Positions 53,472 to 61,099 of a stretch of DNA of 64,000 nucleotides are shown in pieces. The DNA is taken from the NCBI GenBank assembly GCA_963752745.1, contig CAVWAK010000020.1, positions 101,512-165,511 on the forward strand, in the 5' to 3' direction. Origin of the DNA: Thiogranum sp963752745 (GTDB lineage Bacteria; Pseudomonadota; Gammaproteobacteria; DSM-19610). The position numbers and the translations under genes are program-made. The notes under the pieces were generated by a model. It had not been told where the DNA came from. It did not search any database and saw only the letters and a list, made by a program, of their open reading frames with translations. Each line of letters opens with the position of its first letter. Positions within the stretch are counted from its first letter, which is position 1.

Positions 53472-53921
53472 TCAGGCCGCATACGCTTCCTTGGCATCAC
53501 GCGCTGCCTTCGCCTGCTCAGGATCATAGGCTTTGCCGGACCAGAGCATCTCGTAGGCGATTTCTTCATTACCATTTTCACACAGTTCGAGAACCTGTTC
53601 GAATAACGGCTGGAAGGTTTCACTGCGGTGTGATGCTTCGTGATCTTCAAAGGTATTCCAGAAGGTCACGATCAACGCTTCCTTGCCCTTCAGTTCACTT
53701 TCCACGGCCTGCCCGACGGTTGAACCTTCATTGGATACGTTACCCTTGTTAAGGCTAACGAACCCACCGACGAAGCCGGTTTCTGAATGGTAGGTTTTAA
53801 CGTTCTCACACAGTACGGCAACACGTTCCTGTAAATCATCGACAGTGAAACCGTCTTTAAGAATGACTCGATTTACGGTCACTACACCGTTGTGTGGAAA
53901 ATTCTGAATTAATCCGCTCAT
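53472..53921 (-). CDS. Unknown protein, possible ABM-like (ferredoxin-like) domain
   Basis: The 149-residue protein has no signal sequence in the form starting at the ATG at 53921; an earlier in-frame start at 53990 gives a spurious hydrophobic leader. The pattern (VVTVNRVILKDGFTVDDLQER, TGFVGGFVSLNKG, ALIVTFWNTFEDHEASHRSE, FEQVLELC) resembles the antibiotic-biosynthesis-monooxygenase type dimeric alpha/beta barrel, with an added C-terminal helix. I cannot name a function. The gene is alone on its strand between strong signals: a near-consensus promoter at 53962-53990 and the shared terminator at 53425-53448. It is thus likely well expressed. Confidence 0.65.
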   Translation of the reverse strand: MSGLIQNFPHNGVVTVNRVILKDGFTVDDLQERVAVLCENVKTYHSETGFVGGFVSLNKGNVSNEGSTVGQAVESELKGKEALIVTFWNTFEDHEASHRSETFQPLFEQVLELCENGNEEIAYEMLWSGKAYDPEQAKAARDAKEAYAA

Positions 53922-53961
53922 AGTATTGTCCCTCTCGTCAGCTTCTTTATTAACGAAAGCT

Positions 53962-53990
53962 AATATACAAAGACCAAGCAAATAAGTCAA
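53962..53990 (-). promoter_or_regulatory. Strong promoter of the 53472-53921 gene
   Basis: On the minus strand TTGACT (53990-53985) and TATATT (53967-53962) are exactly 17 bases apart, a near-consensus sigma-70 promoter. A start near 53955 leaves a leader of about 35 bases. The bases further upstream are extremely AT-rich, which could add an UP element. Confidence 0.75.
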
Positions 53991-54063
53991 GTATTATCGC
54001 TAGCATAAATATATTTTATGTTTATTTTATTCAGTTTTAATATTAGATAGATACCCTTTATAT

Positions 54064-54825
54064 CTAGTTTTTACTTGAGCTTGTTTCCAACATGGGTATC
54101 GCAGCTTCGAGTAGCTTTCTGACGTCTTCCATCCCTTTGTTCAGATGGGTCTCGATATCATCCATACTAATGGGGCCGTTGCCCCTACCGGCTGCACGAT
54201 TGGCAACTACAGCGCAACAGGCATAATCCAGATCCAGCTCTCGCGCCAGCGTCGCTTCAGGCATTCCCGTCATTCCTACCATGGTGCAACCATCGCGCTC
54301 CAGACGGTCGATTTCTGCTGCCGTCTCCAGCCTTGGGCCCTGGGTGGCGCCGTAAGTGCCATCCGCCGCAAACTCAAGTTCGAGATCAGTCGCAGCGCTG
54401 ATCAGCAGTTGTCGTACGCGCTCGCTGTATGGCTGGGTAAAATCAATGTGCGTAACCTCGGACAGGTCGCTTTCGAAATACGTATGCCGGCGCGACGAAG
54501 TGTAGTCAATAATCTGGTCAGGGATAGCCAGCGTGTTAGGTTTCATGTCCTCGCGTATTCCGCCTACCGCGGCAACAGCAATAACACTTTGTACACCGGT
54601 TTCGCGCAATGCCCAGATATTCGCGCAAAAATTCACCATGTGTGGCGGGATGGTATGTCCACGCCCGTGCCGCGGCAGAAATACCACGTCCTGATCGCAC
54701 AGCTCGCCGTGCACCAGGGGACCCGACGGTTCCCCGTAGGGTGTGCGCATGACTTCACGCTTTTTGATGTGCAGGTTGTTCAGGGTAGTGAGTCCCGTCC
54801 CGCCGATAATCGCAAGTTTTGCCAT
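54064..54825 (-). CDS. S-methyl-5'-thioinosine phosphorylase-type enzyme
   Basis: The 253-residue purine nucleoside phosphorylase of the MTAP family has the phosphate-binding IGGTGL start, LPRHGRGHTIPPHMVNFCAN, AVAAVGGIREDM and GPRLETAAEI with VGMTGMPEATLA. The HTIPPHMVNF version and the location near nagZ match the Pseudomonas enzyme shown to be a methylthioinosine phosphorylase (PA3004). This one cleaves S-methyl-5'-thioinosine to hypoxanthine and methylthioribose 1-phosphate. A methylthioadenosine phosphorylase activity remains possible. It follows the hypoxanthine phosphoribosyltransferase gene by 8 bases, which would use its hypoxanthine. Confidence 0.9.
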   Translation of the reverse strand: MAKLAIIGGTGLTTLNNLHIKKREVMRTPYGEPSGPLVHGELCDQDVVFLPRHGRGHTIPPHMVNFCANIWALRETGVQSVIAVAAVGGIREDMKPNTLAIPDQIIDYTSSRRHTYFESDLSEVTHIDFTQPYSERVRQLLISAATDLELEFAADGTYGATQGPRLETAAEIDRLERDGCTMVGMTGMPEATLARELDLDYACCAVVANRAAGRGNGPISMDDIETHLNKGMEDVRKLLEAAIPMLETSSSKN

Positions 54826-54833
54826 AGTACTTC

Positions 54834-55388
54834 CTAGTTGTCCGCTACCGCGTATATACCTTTGAGATTGCGCCAGTAGCCGTGATAATCCATGCCGTAA
54901 CCGAATACATAGCGATCTTCGACGTGCAATCCGACATAATCTGCTTGCAGGTCGTCCGGTTTACGGTTGTGTAACTTTTCCACCAGTACTGCGCTATAGA
55001 CAGCCCTGGCACGCTGTTCATTGCAGTACTCAAGAATCGCTGCGAGTGTGAGTCCTTCGTCCAGTATATCGTCAACTACCAGCACAGTTCGGCCGGCGAG
55101 CGATTGTGATGGCCGTGTTATCCACTTGAGTTTATCGCTACCCTGGGTGCCGTCGTAGCGGGTAGCATGCAGATAGTCCAGCTGAACCGGGCACTGGAGG
55201 CGCGTAAACAATTCGCTGGAAGTGACCATGCCACCAGTCATGACAGAAATCAGTAGCGGGTCGGTATCGCCAATGTCGGTCGCAATATCGGCCGCCATCC
55301 GCTCGATCGCCTGCTCTACTTCCGCCTGAGAATACAGTAGATCTGCCGAATCCCTGACTTTAACCAGGCTTTCATGATCGATGCTCAT
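54834..55388 (-). CDS. Hypoxanthine-guanine phosphoribosyltransferase
   Basis: The 184-residue enzyme makes IMP or GMP from hypoxanthine or guanine and PRPP. The PRPP motif VLVVDDILDEGLT (about residues 96-108), the flexible-loop region DYLHATRYDGTQG and the C-terminal purine-binding VFGYGMDYHGYWRNL are clear. An open frame continues 45 codons upstream, but homology starts at MSIDHESLVKVRDSADLL, so I use ATG 55388. In the run it lies between mscS and the phosphorylase gene and probably recycles its hypoxanthine. Confidence 0.9.
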   Translation of the reverse strand: MSIDHESLVKVRDSADLLYSQAEVEQAIERMAADIATDIGDTDPLLISVMTGGMVTSSELFTRLQCPVQLDYLHATRYDGTQGSDKLKWITRPSQSLAGRTVLVVDDILDEGLTLAAILEYCNEQRARAVYSAVLVEKLHNRKPDDLQADYVGLHVEDRYVFGYGMDYHGYWRNLKGIYAVADN

Positions 55389-55455
55389 TGATGTGCCTGC
55401 TCCATCCTGGTTAAACCCGCTAGCGAACAACTGCAGGTTGGTTCGACGAAAAGCA

Positions 55456-56550
55456 TCACGATTCGTCCTGCTGTTGCAAATGAATTGTTGAAGTTGGAAA
55501 AGCAATCTCGGCCCCGGCTTCACGAATAATCTGCTCTATCCTCAACAATACGTCCTGTTTGATAGCATGAAATTTCACCCAGTTGGTAGTGTGCGTAAAA
55601 GTGTAAATGAAAAAATCCAGGGACGATGGTGCAAAACTGTTGAAGTTGACCATCAGCGTCTGGTCATCATCGATCTCCGGATGGGCCCGCAGCATCGATT
55701 CTACTGTATTGAGTATTCCGGGCATTTTTTCGGCATCATCATAACGTATGCCAATGGTCTCCTTGATGCGTCGGTGCGACATGCGAGACGGGTTTTCAAC
55801 GGAAATACTGGCGAACATCGAATTTGGTACATAGATGGGGCGCTTGTCGAAACTGCGTATTGTCGTCAACCGCCAGCCGATCTGCTCTACAGTGCCTTCG
55901 ATTTCGCGGTCTGGCGAACGAATCCATTCGCCAACATTAAAAGGCCTGTCCAGGTAAATCATCAGGCCGCCGAAAAAGTTAGCCAGCAAATCCTTTGCGG
56001 CAAAGCCGACCGCAATACCCCCAATACCGCCAAACGCCAACACTCCGGACACACTGAACCCCAGTGTTTGCAGGATAACCAAAACACCTGTGATAAGGAT
56101 CGAGACCCGCAGCAATTTGCCGACGGCATCTGCCGTGGTGCGGTCATAGGGTTCTCCGCTGGCCATACCACGCTGGATAATCGAGTTTTGAAAATTCGTG
56201 GTAAGTCGTGAAAGAAACCAGATCAGTGAGGCAATGACACCAACATTTCTGATCGGGCCAATCGCATCGAAAATCGGTGCCCGGGTTTCGCCACTGATAA
56301 TATCGGCCGCGAAGGTGATGCCTATCAGCCAGATCAGCAAACTGAGCGGCCGGGTGGCCGCCAGCAGTAAAGCGTCGTCCCAGGGATTATTGGTTTGTTT
56401 CAGCTTGTTATGCAGCGTCTTGAGCAATTTGCGCTGCATAAAATCCAGCAGCAACGCCAGAAACACGATAACGAATACCTGAATGATCCAGGTATTGGTC
56501 CCCGTCCAGTCGCCTATCAATGTAATAATTTCGTTTTCCACTTGCTTCAC
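55456..56550 (-). CDS. MscS-family mechanosensitive channel
   Basis: The 364-residue inner-membrane protein has about five helices in the first 200 residues, among them IIQVFVIVFLALLLDFMQ and the pore helix in GGIGGIAVGFAAKDLLANFF. The cytoplasmic vestibule follows with the conserved PFNVGEWIRSPDREIEGTVEQIG. The family releases solutes under osmotic shock. It directly follows nagZ, without a gap, and precedes the hypoxanthine phosphoribosyltransferase gene by 67 bases. A link to peptidoglycan recycling is positional only. Confidence 0.9.
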   Translation of the reverse strand: MKQVENEIITLIGDWTGTNTWIIQVFVIVFLALLLDFMQRKLLKTLHNKLKQTNNPWDDALLLAATRPLSLLIWLIGITFAADIISGETRAPIFDAIGPIRNVGVIASLIWFLSRLTTNFQNSIIQRGMASGEPYDRTTADAVGKLLRVSILITGVLVILQTLGFSVSGVLAFGGIGGIAVGFAAKDLLANFFGGLMIYLDRPFNVGEWIRSPDREIEGTVEQIGWRLTTIRSFDKRPIYVPNSMFASISVENPSRMSHRRIKETIGIRYDDAEKMPGILNTVESMLRAHPEIDDDQTLMVNFNSFAPSSLDFFIYTFTHTTNWVKFHAIKQDVLLRIEQIIREAGAEIAFPTSTIHLQQQDES

Positions 56551-57600
56551 CTACTCAAGATCCATGTCCAGCCAGAGTTCGGAGTCACAATGCTCCATCA
56601 ATCGTATCGCCGCCTGCCAGCGCGGATTCTTGTGTAACTCCCGGGGCTCGGGGAATGCTTTTCCATGCATGCGCGCCAGGCGCAACTGAGCTGCCGGATC
56701 GTGGTAATCCGATAGCGATTCGACAACTTCGGCGGCCCGTTCCGGCTGATTACACACCAGTACCATGTCGCACCCGGCCTGCAGCGCCAATTGTGCGCGC
56801 TGTACGTAGTCACCAGCCCATTCTGCGCCACCCATACTCAGATCGTCGCTGAAAATGACACCCTGAAAGCCAAGCGTTCTGCGTAATACGCCACGCAACC
56901 AGTACGCTGAAAAGCCGGCAGGTTGATTGTCGATATGTGAATAGAGTACGTGGGCGACCATCACCCCGTTCATTCCGTTTACCGACAAGCGCTGGAACGG
57001 GATCATATCTTCCATTTCCAGGTCTGCGTAACTTCGGCTGTCTTCCGGAAGATCGTGATGAGAATCGGCAACAACAGCGCCGTGGCCGGGGAAATGTTTA
57101 CCCACACTGGCCATGCCTGCTTCATGCATACCGCGCTGGTAGGCCCGCGCAAGTTCAGTAACGGCTTCGGGGTCACGGTGAAAAGCGCGATCACCGATAA
57201 CTGCAGACACGCCCCGGTCAAGGTCGAGTACGGGCGCAAAACTCAAATCGACGCCCACCGACAGAATTTCGCTCGCCATCAGCCAGCCGGCTTCGCAAGC
57301 GGTATTCAGCCCACGTGCATGGTCTTCATCATAAAGCGCTCCCAGGCGCCCCACAGGCGGCAGCCGAAAGAACCCGTCACGAAAGCGCTGAACTCGTCCA
57401 CCTTCCTGATCGACGGCAATCATCAGCGGTGGTTGTCGAACGGCATGCAGTTGTGCGGTCAGCGCCCTCACCTGCTCAGGTGATTCGTAATTACGGCTGA
57501 ACAGGATGACGCCACCCACCGCAGGATGTTGCAGCATCTCTCTTTCATCAGGCTGCAATTCCAATCCTTGCAGATCGACCATCACGGGCCCCAGACTCAT
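56551..57600 (-). CDS. nagZ: Beta-N-acetylhexosaminidase NagZ
   Basis: The 349-residue cytoplasmic glycosidase (GH3) removes N-acetylglucosamine from anhydro-muropeptides during peptidoglycan recycling. The N-terminus has LGPVMVDLQGLEL and the GGVILFSRNYE start, the conserved GKHFPGHGAVVADSHHDLP carries the Asp-His acid/base pair, and GVIFSDDLSMGGA holds the nucleophile Asp. Length fits (about 340). It lies 9 bases behind the peptide-permease gene and touches mscS downstream. In many bacteria its product signal controls AmpC beta-lactamase through AmpR. Confidence 0.95.
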   Translation of the reverse strand: MSLGPVMVDLQGLELQPDEREMLQHPAVGGVILFSRNYESPEQVRALTAQLHAVRQPPLMIAVDQEGGRVQRFRDGFFRLPPVGRLGALYDEDHARGLNTACEAGWLMASEILSVGVDLSFAPVLDLDRGVSAVIGDRAFHRDPEAVTELARAYQRGMHEAGMASVGKHFPGHGAVVADSHHDLPEDSRSYADLEMEDMIPFQRLSVNGMNGVMVAHVLYSHIDNQPAGFSAYWLRGVLRRTLGFQGVIFSDDLSMGGAEWAGDYVQRAQLALQAGCDMVLVCNQPERAAEVVESLSDYHDPAAQLRLARMHGKAFPEPRELHKNPRWQAAIRLMEHCDSELWLDMDLE

Positions 57601-57609
57601 GCTTTCTCC

Positions 57610-58416
57610 CTATAGTTCTTGCAGCGTGTGCACATCGAGAAGATCACGCAGATAATCACCAAGCAGATTGACACTCATTACCACCATGAATAAAGCAACA
57701 CCCGGCGCCAGCACCAGGTGAGGTGCGACCAACAGATAACGTACACCGTCGCGAATCATACTGCCCCAGCTGGATTCCGGTGGCTGCACTCCCAGACCGA
57801 GGAAAGACAGGCCGGATTCTGCAATGACAACGGCGGCAACACCAAAGGTCGCTTCCACTACCAGTGGCGCCGCGATCAATGGCAGCAAATGGCGGACAAT
57901 AATGCGTGGTGTGCGACTACCCAGAGCGGTAGCCGCCTGCACATGTTCACGGCTTTTCACCGACAATACCTGGGCGCGCGCCAGGCGGGCAAAACCTACC
58001 CAGCCAACCAGGCTGAGCGCAATCACCAGGTTGCCAATACCTGGACCGAGCACGCCTGCCAGAGCAATGGCGAGAAGTATTCCCGGAAAGGCCATGAATA
58101 TATCGAGTAACATTACCAATACCCGGTCCCACCAGCCACCGAGGTATGCGGCCGTAGAGCCAAGCAGTGTACCAGAGACCAGTGACAGACTGATGACACC
58201 TGCAGCTACCCAAAACGAGGTTTTGGCACCGACCAGCAAGCGATCAAGTACAGGCCTCCCCAGGTCGTCTGCACCAAGCAGGTAAGACTGTCCGGGCACG
58301 TCGAGAATCGCCTGCAACACGACCTGGTCCGGATGCAGGGGCAGCCAGGGCGAAACACAGGCCAGTATTGCCCATAGCGACAGGATCAACAGGGCCAGGA
58401 AAATCGCTGTTTTCAT
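57610..58416 (-). CDS. Peptide ABC transporter permease, DppC/OppC type
   Basis: The 268-residue inner-membrane protein has six helices and the typical loop EAATALGSRTPRIIVRHLLP-like motif (here VQAATALGSRTPRIIVRHLLP), with the EAA-box that touches the ATPase. The N-terminus (MKTAIFLALLILSLWAIL) is one helix and the LLGADDLGRPVLDRLLVGAKTSF stretch is typical of DppC. The frame is open upstream, but MKTAIF at 58416 overlaps the dppB-type stop by four bases (ATGA) and fits the family. It takes up oligo- or dipeptides with the SBP and DppB-type subunits; no ATPase genes are in the cluster. Confidence 0.93.
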   Translation of the reverse strand: MKTAIFLALLILSLWAILACVSPWLPLHPDQVVLQAILDVPGQSYLLGADDLGRPVLDRLLVGAKTSFWVAAGVISLSLVSGTLLGSTAAYLGGWWDRVLVMLLDIFMAFPGILLAIALAGVLGPGIGNLVIALSLVGWVGFARLARAQVLSVKSREHVQAATALGSRTPRIIVRHLLPLIAAPLVVEATFGVAAVVIAESGLSFLGLGVQPPESSWGSMIRDGVRYLLVAPHLVLAPGVALFMVVMSVNLLGDYLRDLLDVHTLQEL

Positions 58417-59342
58417 TCTGCCTGACCCAAACGAATACGTGGGTCGATCCTTGCGTATAACAAATCGGTCAGTAGATTGATCGCCACGTAACACAGGCTG
58501 ATGAGTAGCACGCAGCCCTGCACCACCGGATAGTCCCGTCGTTGAATAGACTCTACCAGCAGAGTACCCAGCCCTGGCCAGTTAAACACCGTTTCAGTGA
58601 TTACCGCCCCACCCAGCAGAGCGCCTAGCTGTATCCCCAGTAAAGTCAGGATTGGCAGCCACGCATTACGCATGCCGTGGCGTAACCAGACAGCCGACGA
58701 TGGCAAACCTTTTGCTCTGGCAGTACGGATAAAATCCTCATTCATCACTTCAAGCAAACTGCTGCGGACCATACGTGACAGGATCGCGGCCAGGCCGGTA
58801 CCCAGTGTAATCGCCGGAAGCACCAGCGACAGCAGTCCGCTGCGGCCGCTAACGGGGAACCAGCCAAGTCCGAGTGAAAAAGCCAGAACCAGTAGCGGCC
58901 CCAGCCAGAAGTTGGGGATCGACACGCCCAATAACGAAAACCCCATCGCAGTCAGATCAGCGGCACGGCCGCGGCGCGCAGCAGCCAGAATACCCGTTGG
59001 CAAGGCAATAAGAACTGCTATCAGGAAAGCGGCTGCAGCCAGTTCGAGTGTTGCAGCAAAGCGCTGAGCAAGAAGACTGCTGACCGCCTGCTGGTAATAG
59101 AGCGACTCACCGAGGTCCCAGCGCAGGGTGTTGGTTAAAAACCGGGTCCATTGTTCAATGACTGGCAGATTCAGTCCCAGCGCTTCCCTAAGTGCTTCCC
59201 GATCAGCGACTGCTGCGGACTCGCCAAGCATTACCTCCACCGGGTCGCCCGGTACCCAGTGCAGAATGAAAAACACCAGGCTGGCCACGCCAAACATGAC
59301 CCAGACAGCGGTTAACAGGCGGCTGAGCAGATAGGCTGGCAT
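58413..59342 (-). CDS. Peptide ABC transporter permease, DppB/OppB type
   Basis: The 309-residue permease has an N-terminal helix (LLTAVWVMFGVASLVFFILHWVPGDPVEVMLG) and five further helices. The EAA-type loop reads LEVMNEDFIRTARAKGLPSSAVWLRHGMRNAWLP, and the end YARIDPRIR is standard for the family. It overlaps the DppC-type gene by four bases. It lies 6 bases after the ParA-like gene, so an unrelated ATPase is embedded in the transporter operon. The transported peptide could be a murein peptide, given nagZ and the YkuD enzyme nearby. Confidence 0.93.
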   Translation of the reverse strand: MPAYLLSRLLTAVWVMFGVASLVFFILHWVPGDPVEVMLGESAAVADREALREALGLNLPVIEQWTRFLTNTLRWDLGESLYYQQAVSSLLAQRFAATLELAAAAFLIAVLIALPTGILAAARRGRAADLTAMGFSLLGVSIPNFWLGPLLVLAFSLGLGWFPVSGRSGLLSLVLPAITLGTGLAAILSRMVRSSLLEVMNEDFIRTARAKGLPSSAVWLRHGMRNAWLPILTLLGIQLGALLGGAVITETVFNWPGLGTLLVESIQRRDYPVVQGCVLLISLCYVAINLLTDLLYARIDPRIRLGQAE

Positions 59343-59348
59343 ACGCGT

Positions 59349-60530
59349 CTAGGATGACGTGGTTTGCGGTTCAGGTTCCCGGAGACCATCATCCATACTA
59401 TGGCAGGCAAATCGTTGCATGCGACCATTGGGCTGACTGATCTGGTAAACGGAAAAGGTATCACCCTGCACTGTACAGGTTTCGGTAAAACTGGCCATAG
59501 CGGCAATACAGGTTTCAGAACATTGCTCTGTTGCGGGCGCCGGGTCAGGCTGTTGCAATTCCAGTAAGTCAGTTTCGGCCGCCGGCCCTTTCTGGCGCAA
59601 CTGATCAACCTCGGCAATCAAGGTATCCACCTGATCGGAGAGTTGCTCCAGCTGGTTATGCAAACCCGTTGGCTCTTCGTCATGACGCCAGCCTGGTGGC
59701 TGAAAGATTTTGCCTTGTACGTCCGGGATCTGAAAACCAGTGGCGCACAAATAGCGGCGACCGAACTCCGCAACGTTCATGCTCTCAGTCTCAGCGGCTT
59801 CAGTGATCAAGCGGTGAGCCAACGCCTCGATATCACGGAACGCCGGCGACACTGTCCCCTGTTTCAATAATGAGCCGGCCGATGCGCTGGCATCAGAAAT
59901 GAGCGGATCGTCGGCAATCATGCCTGCCAGGGGTAATTGCATATTCAGGTAAAACCCGGCCACTTCCCTGAACTTGTTGTAGGAATGTCGCCCAATAGTA
60001 TGATTTTCAGCTTTATTTATAAGGACATTGATCTGGCCGGAGTACGCTTCGGAGAACAGCACTTTAAGTAAGGCATAACTCTCCGACAGGGATTCATATT
60101 CAGTATCGAGAACCAGTAACAGCTCAGAGCTGGAAAGCGATAGCCCCAGAATATTGGCGTGGAGACTGGTGGCGGCATCGATGAGAATGAAATCATAGTC
60201 ACCGAGTGAACTGATTCCGTCGGCAAGGTGCTGTAACCGGCCGGGTAAAAGTTGCCTCAGGCTTTCCGGGTTGGAGCCACCCGACACCCAGTCAAAGCCT
60301 TCATCGCAGCGCCGGCAAACAGTATCCATCCTGGCCTCACCGGCGAGAAGCTGTTCCAGACTGGAAGCCGGATAATCGCCCAGCAGTTTCGCTACATCAT
60401 CGCCACCCGGGTCCGCATCCAGCAGACAGACTCGCTGCCCCAGCGCGGCGAGCTGAGCAGCCAGATTTACGCTGATCGTGGTTTTACCGGCATGCGGCCT
60501 GCCACTTGTTATGGTAATGATTCTTGTCAT
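59349..60530 (-). CDS. Unusual ParA/MinD-type ATPase with coiled coil and Cys-rich tail
   Basis: The 393-residue protein begins MTRIITITSGRPHAGKTTISVNL, a P-loop of the ParA/MinD/FlhG family, with the DADPGGDD switch and LIDAATSL Walker B-like stretch. At the place where the deviant Walker A normally reads KGGVGKTT it reads RPHAGKTT, so the signature lysine is an arginine. The ATPase domain ends near 250. A helix with heptads (LHNQLEQLSDQVDTLIAEVDQL) and a tail with four or more cysteines (EQCSETC, ETC, ACHS) follow and match no family I know. It lies between the YkuD enzyme and the peptide permeases. The frame upstream of the ATG at 60530 has no ParA homology. Confidence 0.8.
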   Translation of the reverse strand: MTRIITITSGRPHAGKTTISVNLAAQLAALGQRVCLLDADPGGDDVAKLLGDYPASSLEQLLAGEARMDTVCRRCDEGFDWVSGGSNPESLRQLLPGRLQHLADGISSLGDYDFILIDAATSLHANILGLSLSSSELLLVLDTEYESLSESYALLKVLFSEAYSGQINVLINKAENHTIGRHSYNKFREVAGFYLNMQLPLAGMIADDPLISDASASAGSLLKQGTVSPAFRDIEALAHRLITEAAETESMNVAEFGRRYLCATGFQIPDVQGKIFQPPGWRHDEEPTGLHNQLEQLSDQVDTLIAEVDQLRQKGPAAETDLLELQQPDPAPATEQCSETCIAAMASFTETCTVQGDTFSVYQISQPNGRMQRFACHSMDDGLREPEPQTTSS

Positions 60531-60607
60531 GATCAATAAAAACTGCCGATCAGATATGGACCGACTGGTGAGCCGAATCTTAGCACAGCGGCCGCGAGGG
60601 ATTGAAT

Positions 60608-61099
60608 TTATTCGCCGATCAAAACAGGCAGGCCCGGCGCTACGCGTTGAAAAAGATCGATCAGATCGGCATCGCGCATTCGCACGCAACCGTGGGACAG
60701 GGGTACGCCCATGGGTTCGCTATCCGGGCAACCGTGAATATAGATAAAGCGACGCATGCTATCGACATTTCCGAAACGGTTTCGGCCCGGCTCCATGCCA
60801 CATAACCAGAGAATCCGGGTGAGTATCCAGTCACGCTGCGGGTGCTGGCGGGCGAGCGCTTCACTGTAGATCTCGCCGGTCGGCCGGCGACCGATGAACA
60901 CAGTGCCTGGCTCACAGCCGTCGCCGATTCTGGCGCGAATCCGGTGCCAGCCACGTGGCGTTTGTTCGCTGCCGAGGGTCTCCCCGGGGCCCTTCAGCGC
61001 CGTCGAAACCGGGTACTCGGTGCGCATCACACCATCCTGCCAAAATTGCAGTCGTTGGCCGGCGATCGAGACATGCAGGTAGTCGGCGGGTTTTTTCAT
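60608..61099 (-). CDS. YkuD-family L,D-transpeptidase-like enzyme without signal peptide
   Basis: The 163-residue protein is a YkuD domain with active-site HGCPDSEPMGVPLSHGCVR (nucleophile Cys138, with His122 and His136). The N-terminus MKKPADYLHVSIAGQRLQFW starts straight in the domain, with no signal peptide or membrane helix. It is therefore probably cytoplasmic, where it could cut the terminal D-Ala of tetrapeptides like the ElsL L,D-carboxypeptidase of Acinetobacter, rather than cross-link the wall. The position between a peptide-binding protein gene (overlap of four bases) and a ParA-like gene, with nagZ downstream, supports a recycling role. The enzymatic activity itself is not proven by sequence. 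Confidence 0.85.
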   Translation of the reverse strand: MKKPADYLHVSIAGQRLQFWQDGVMRTEYPVSTALKGPGETLGSEQTPRGWHRIRARIGDGCEPGTVFIGRRPTGEIYSEALARQHPQRDWILTRILWLCGMEPGRNRFGNVDSMRRFIYIHGCPDSEPMGVPLSHGCVRMRDADLIDLFQRVAPGLPVLIGE

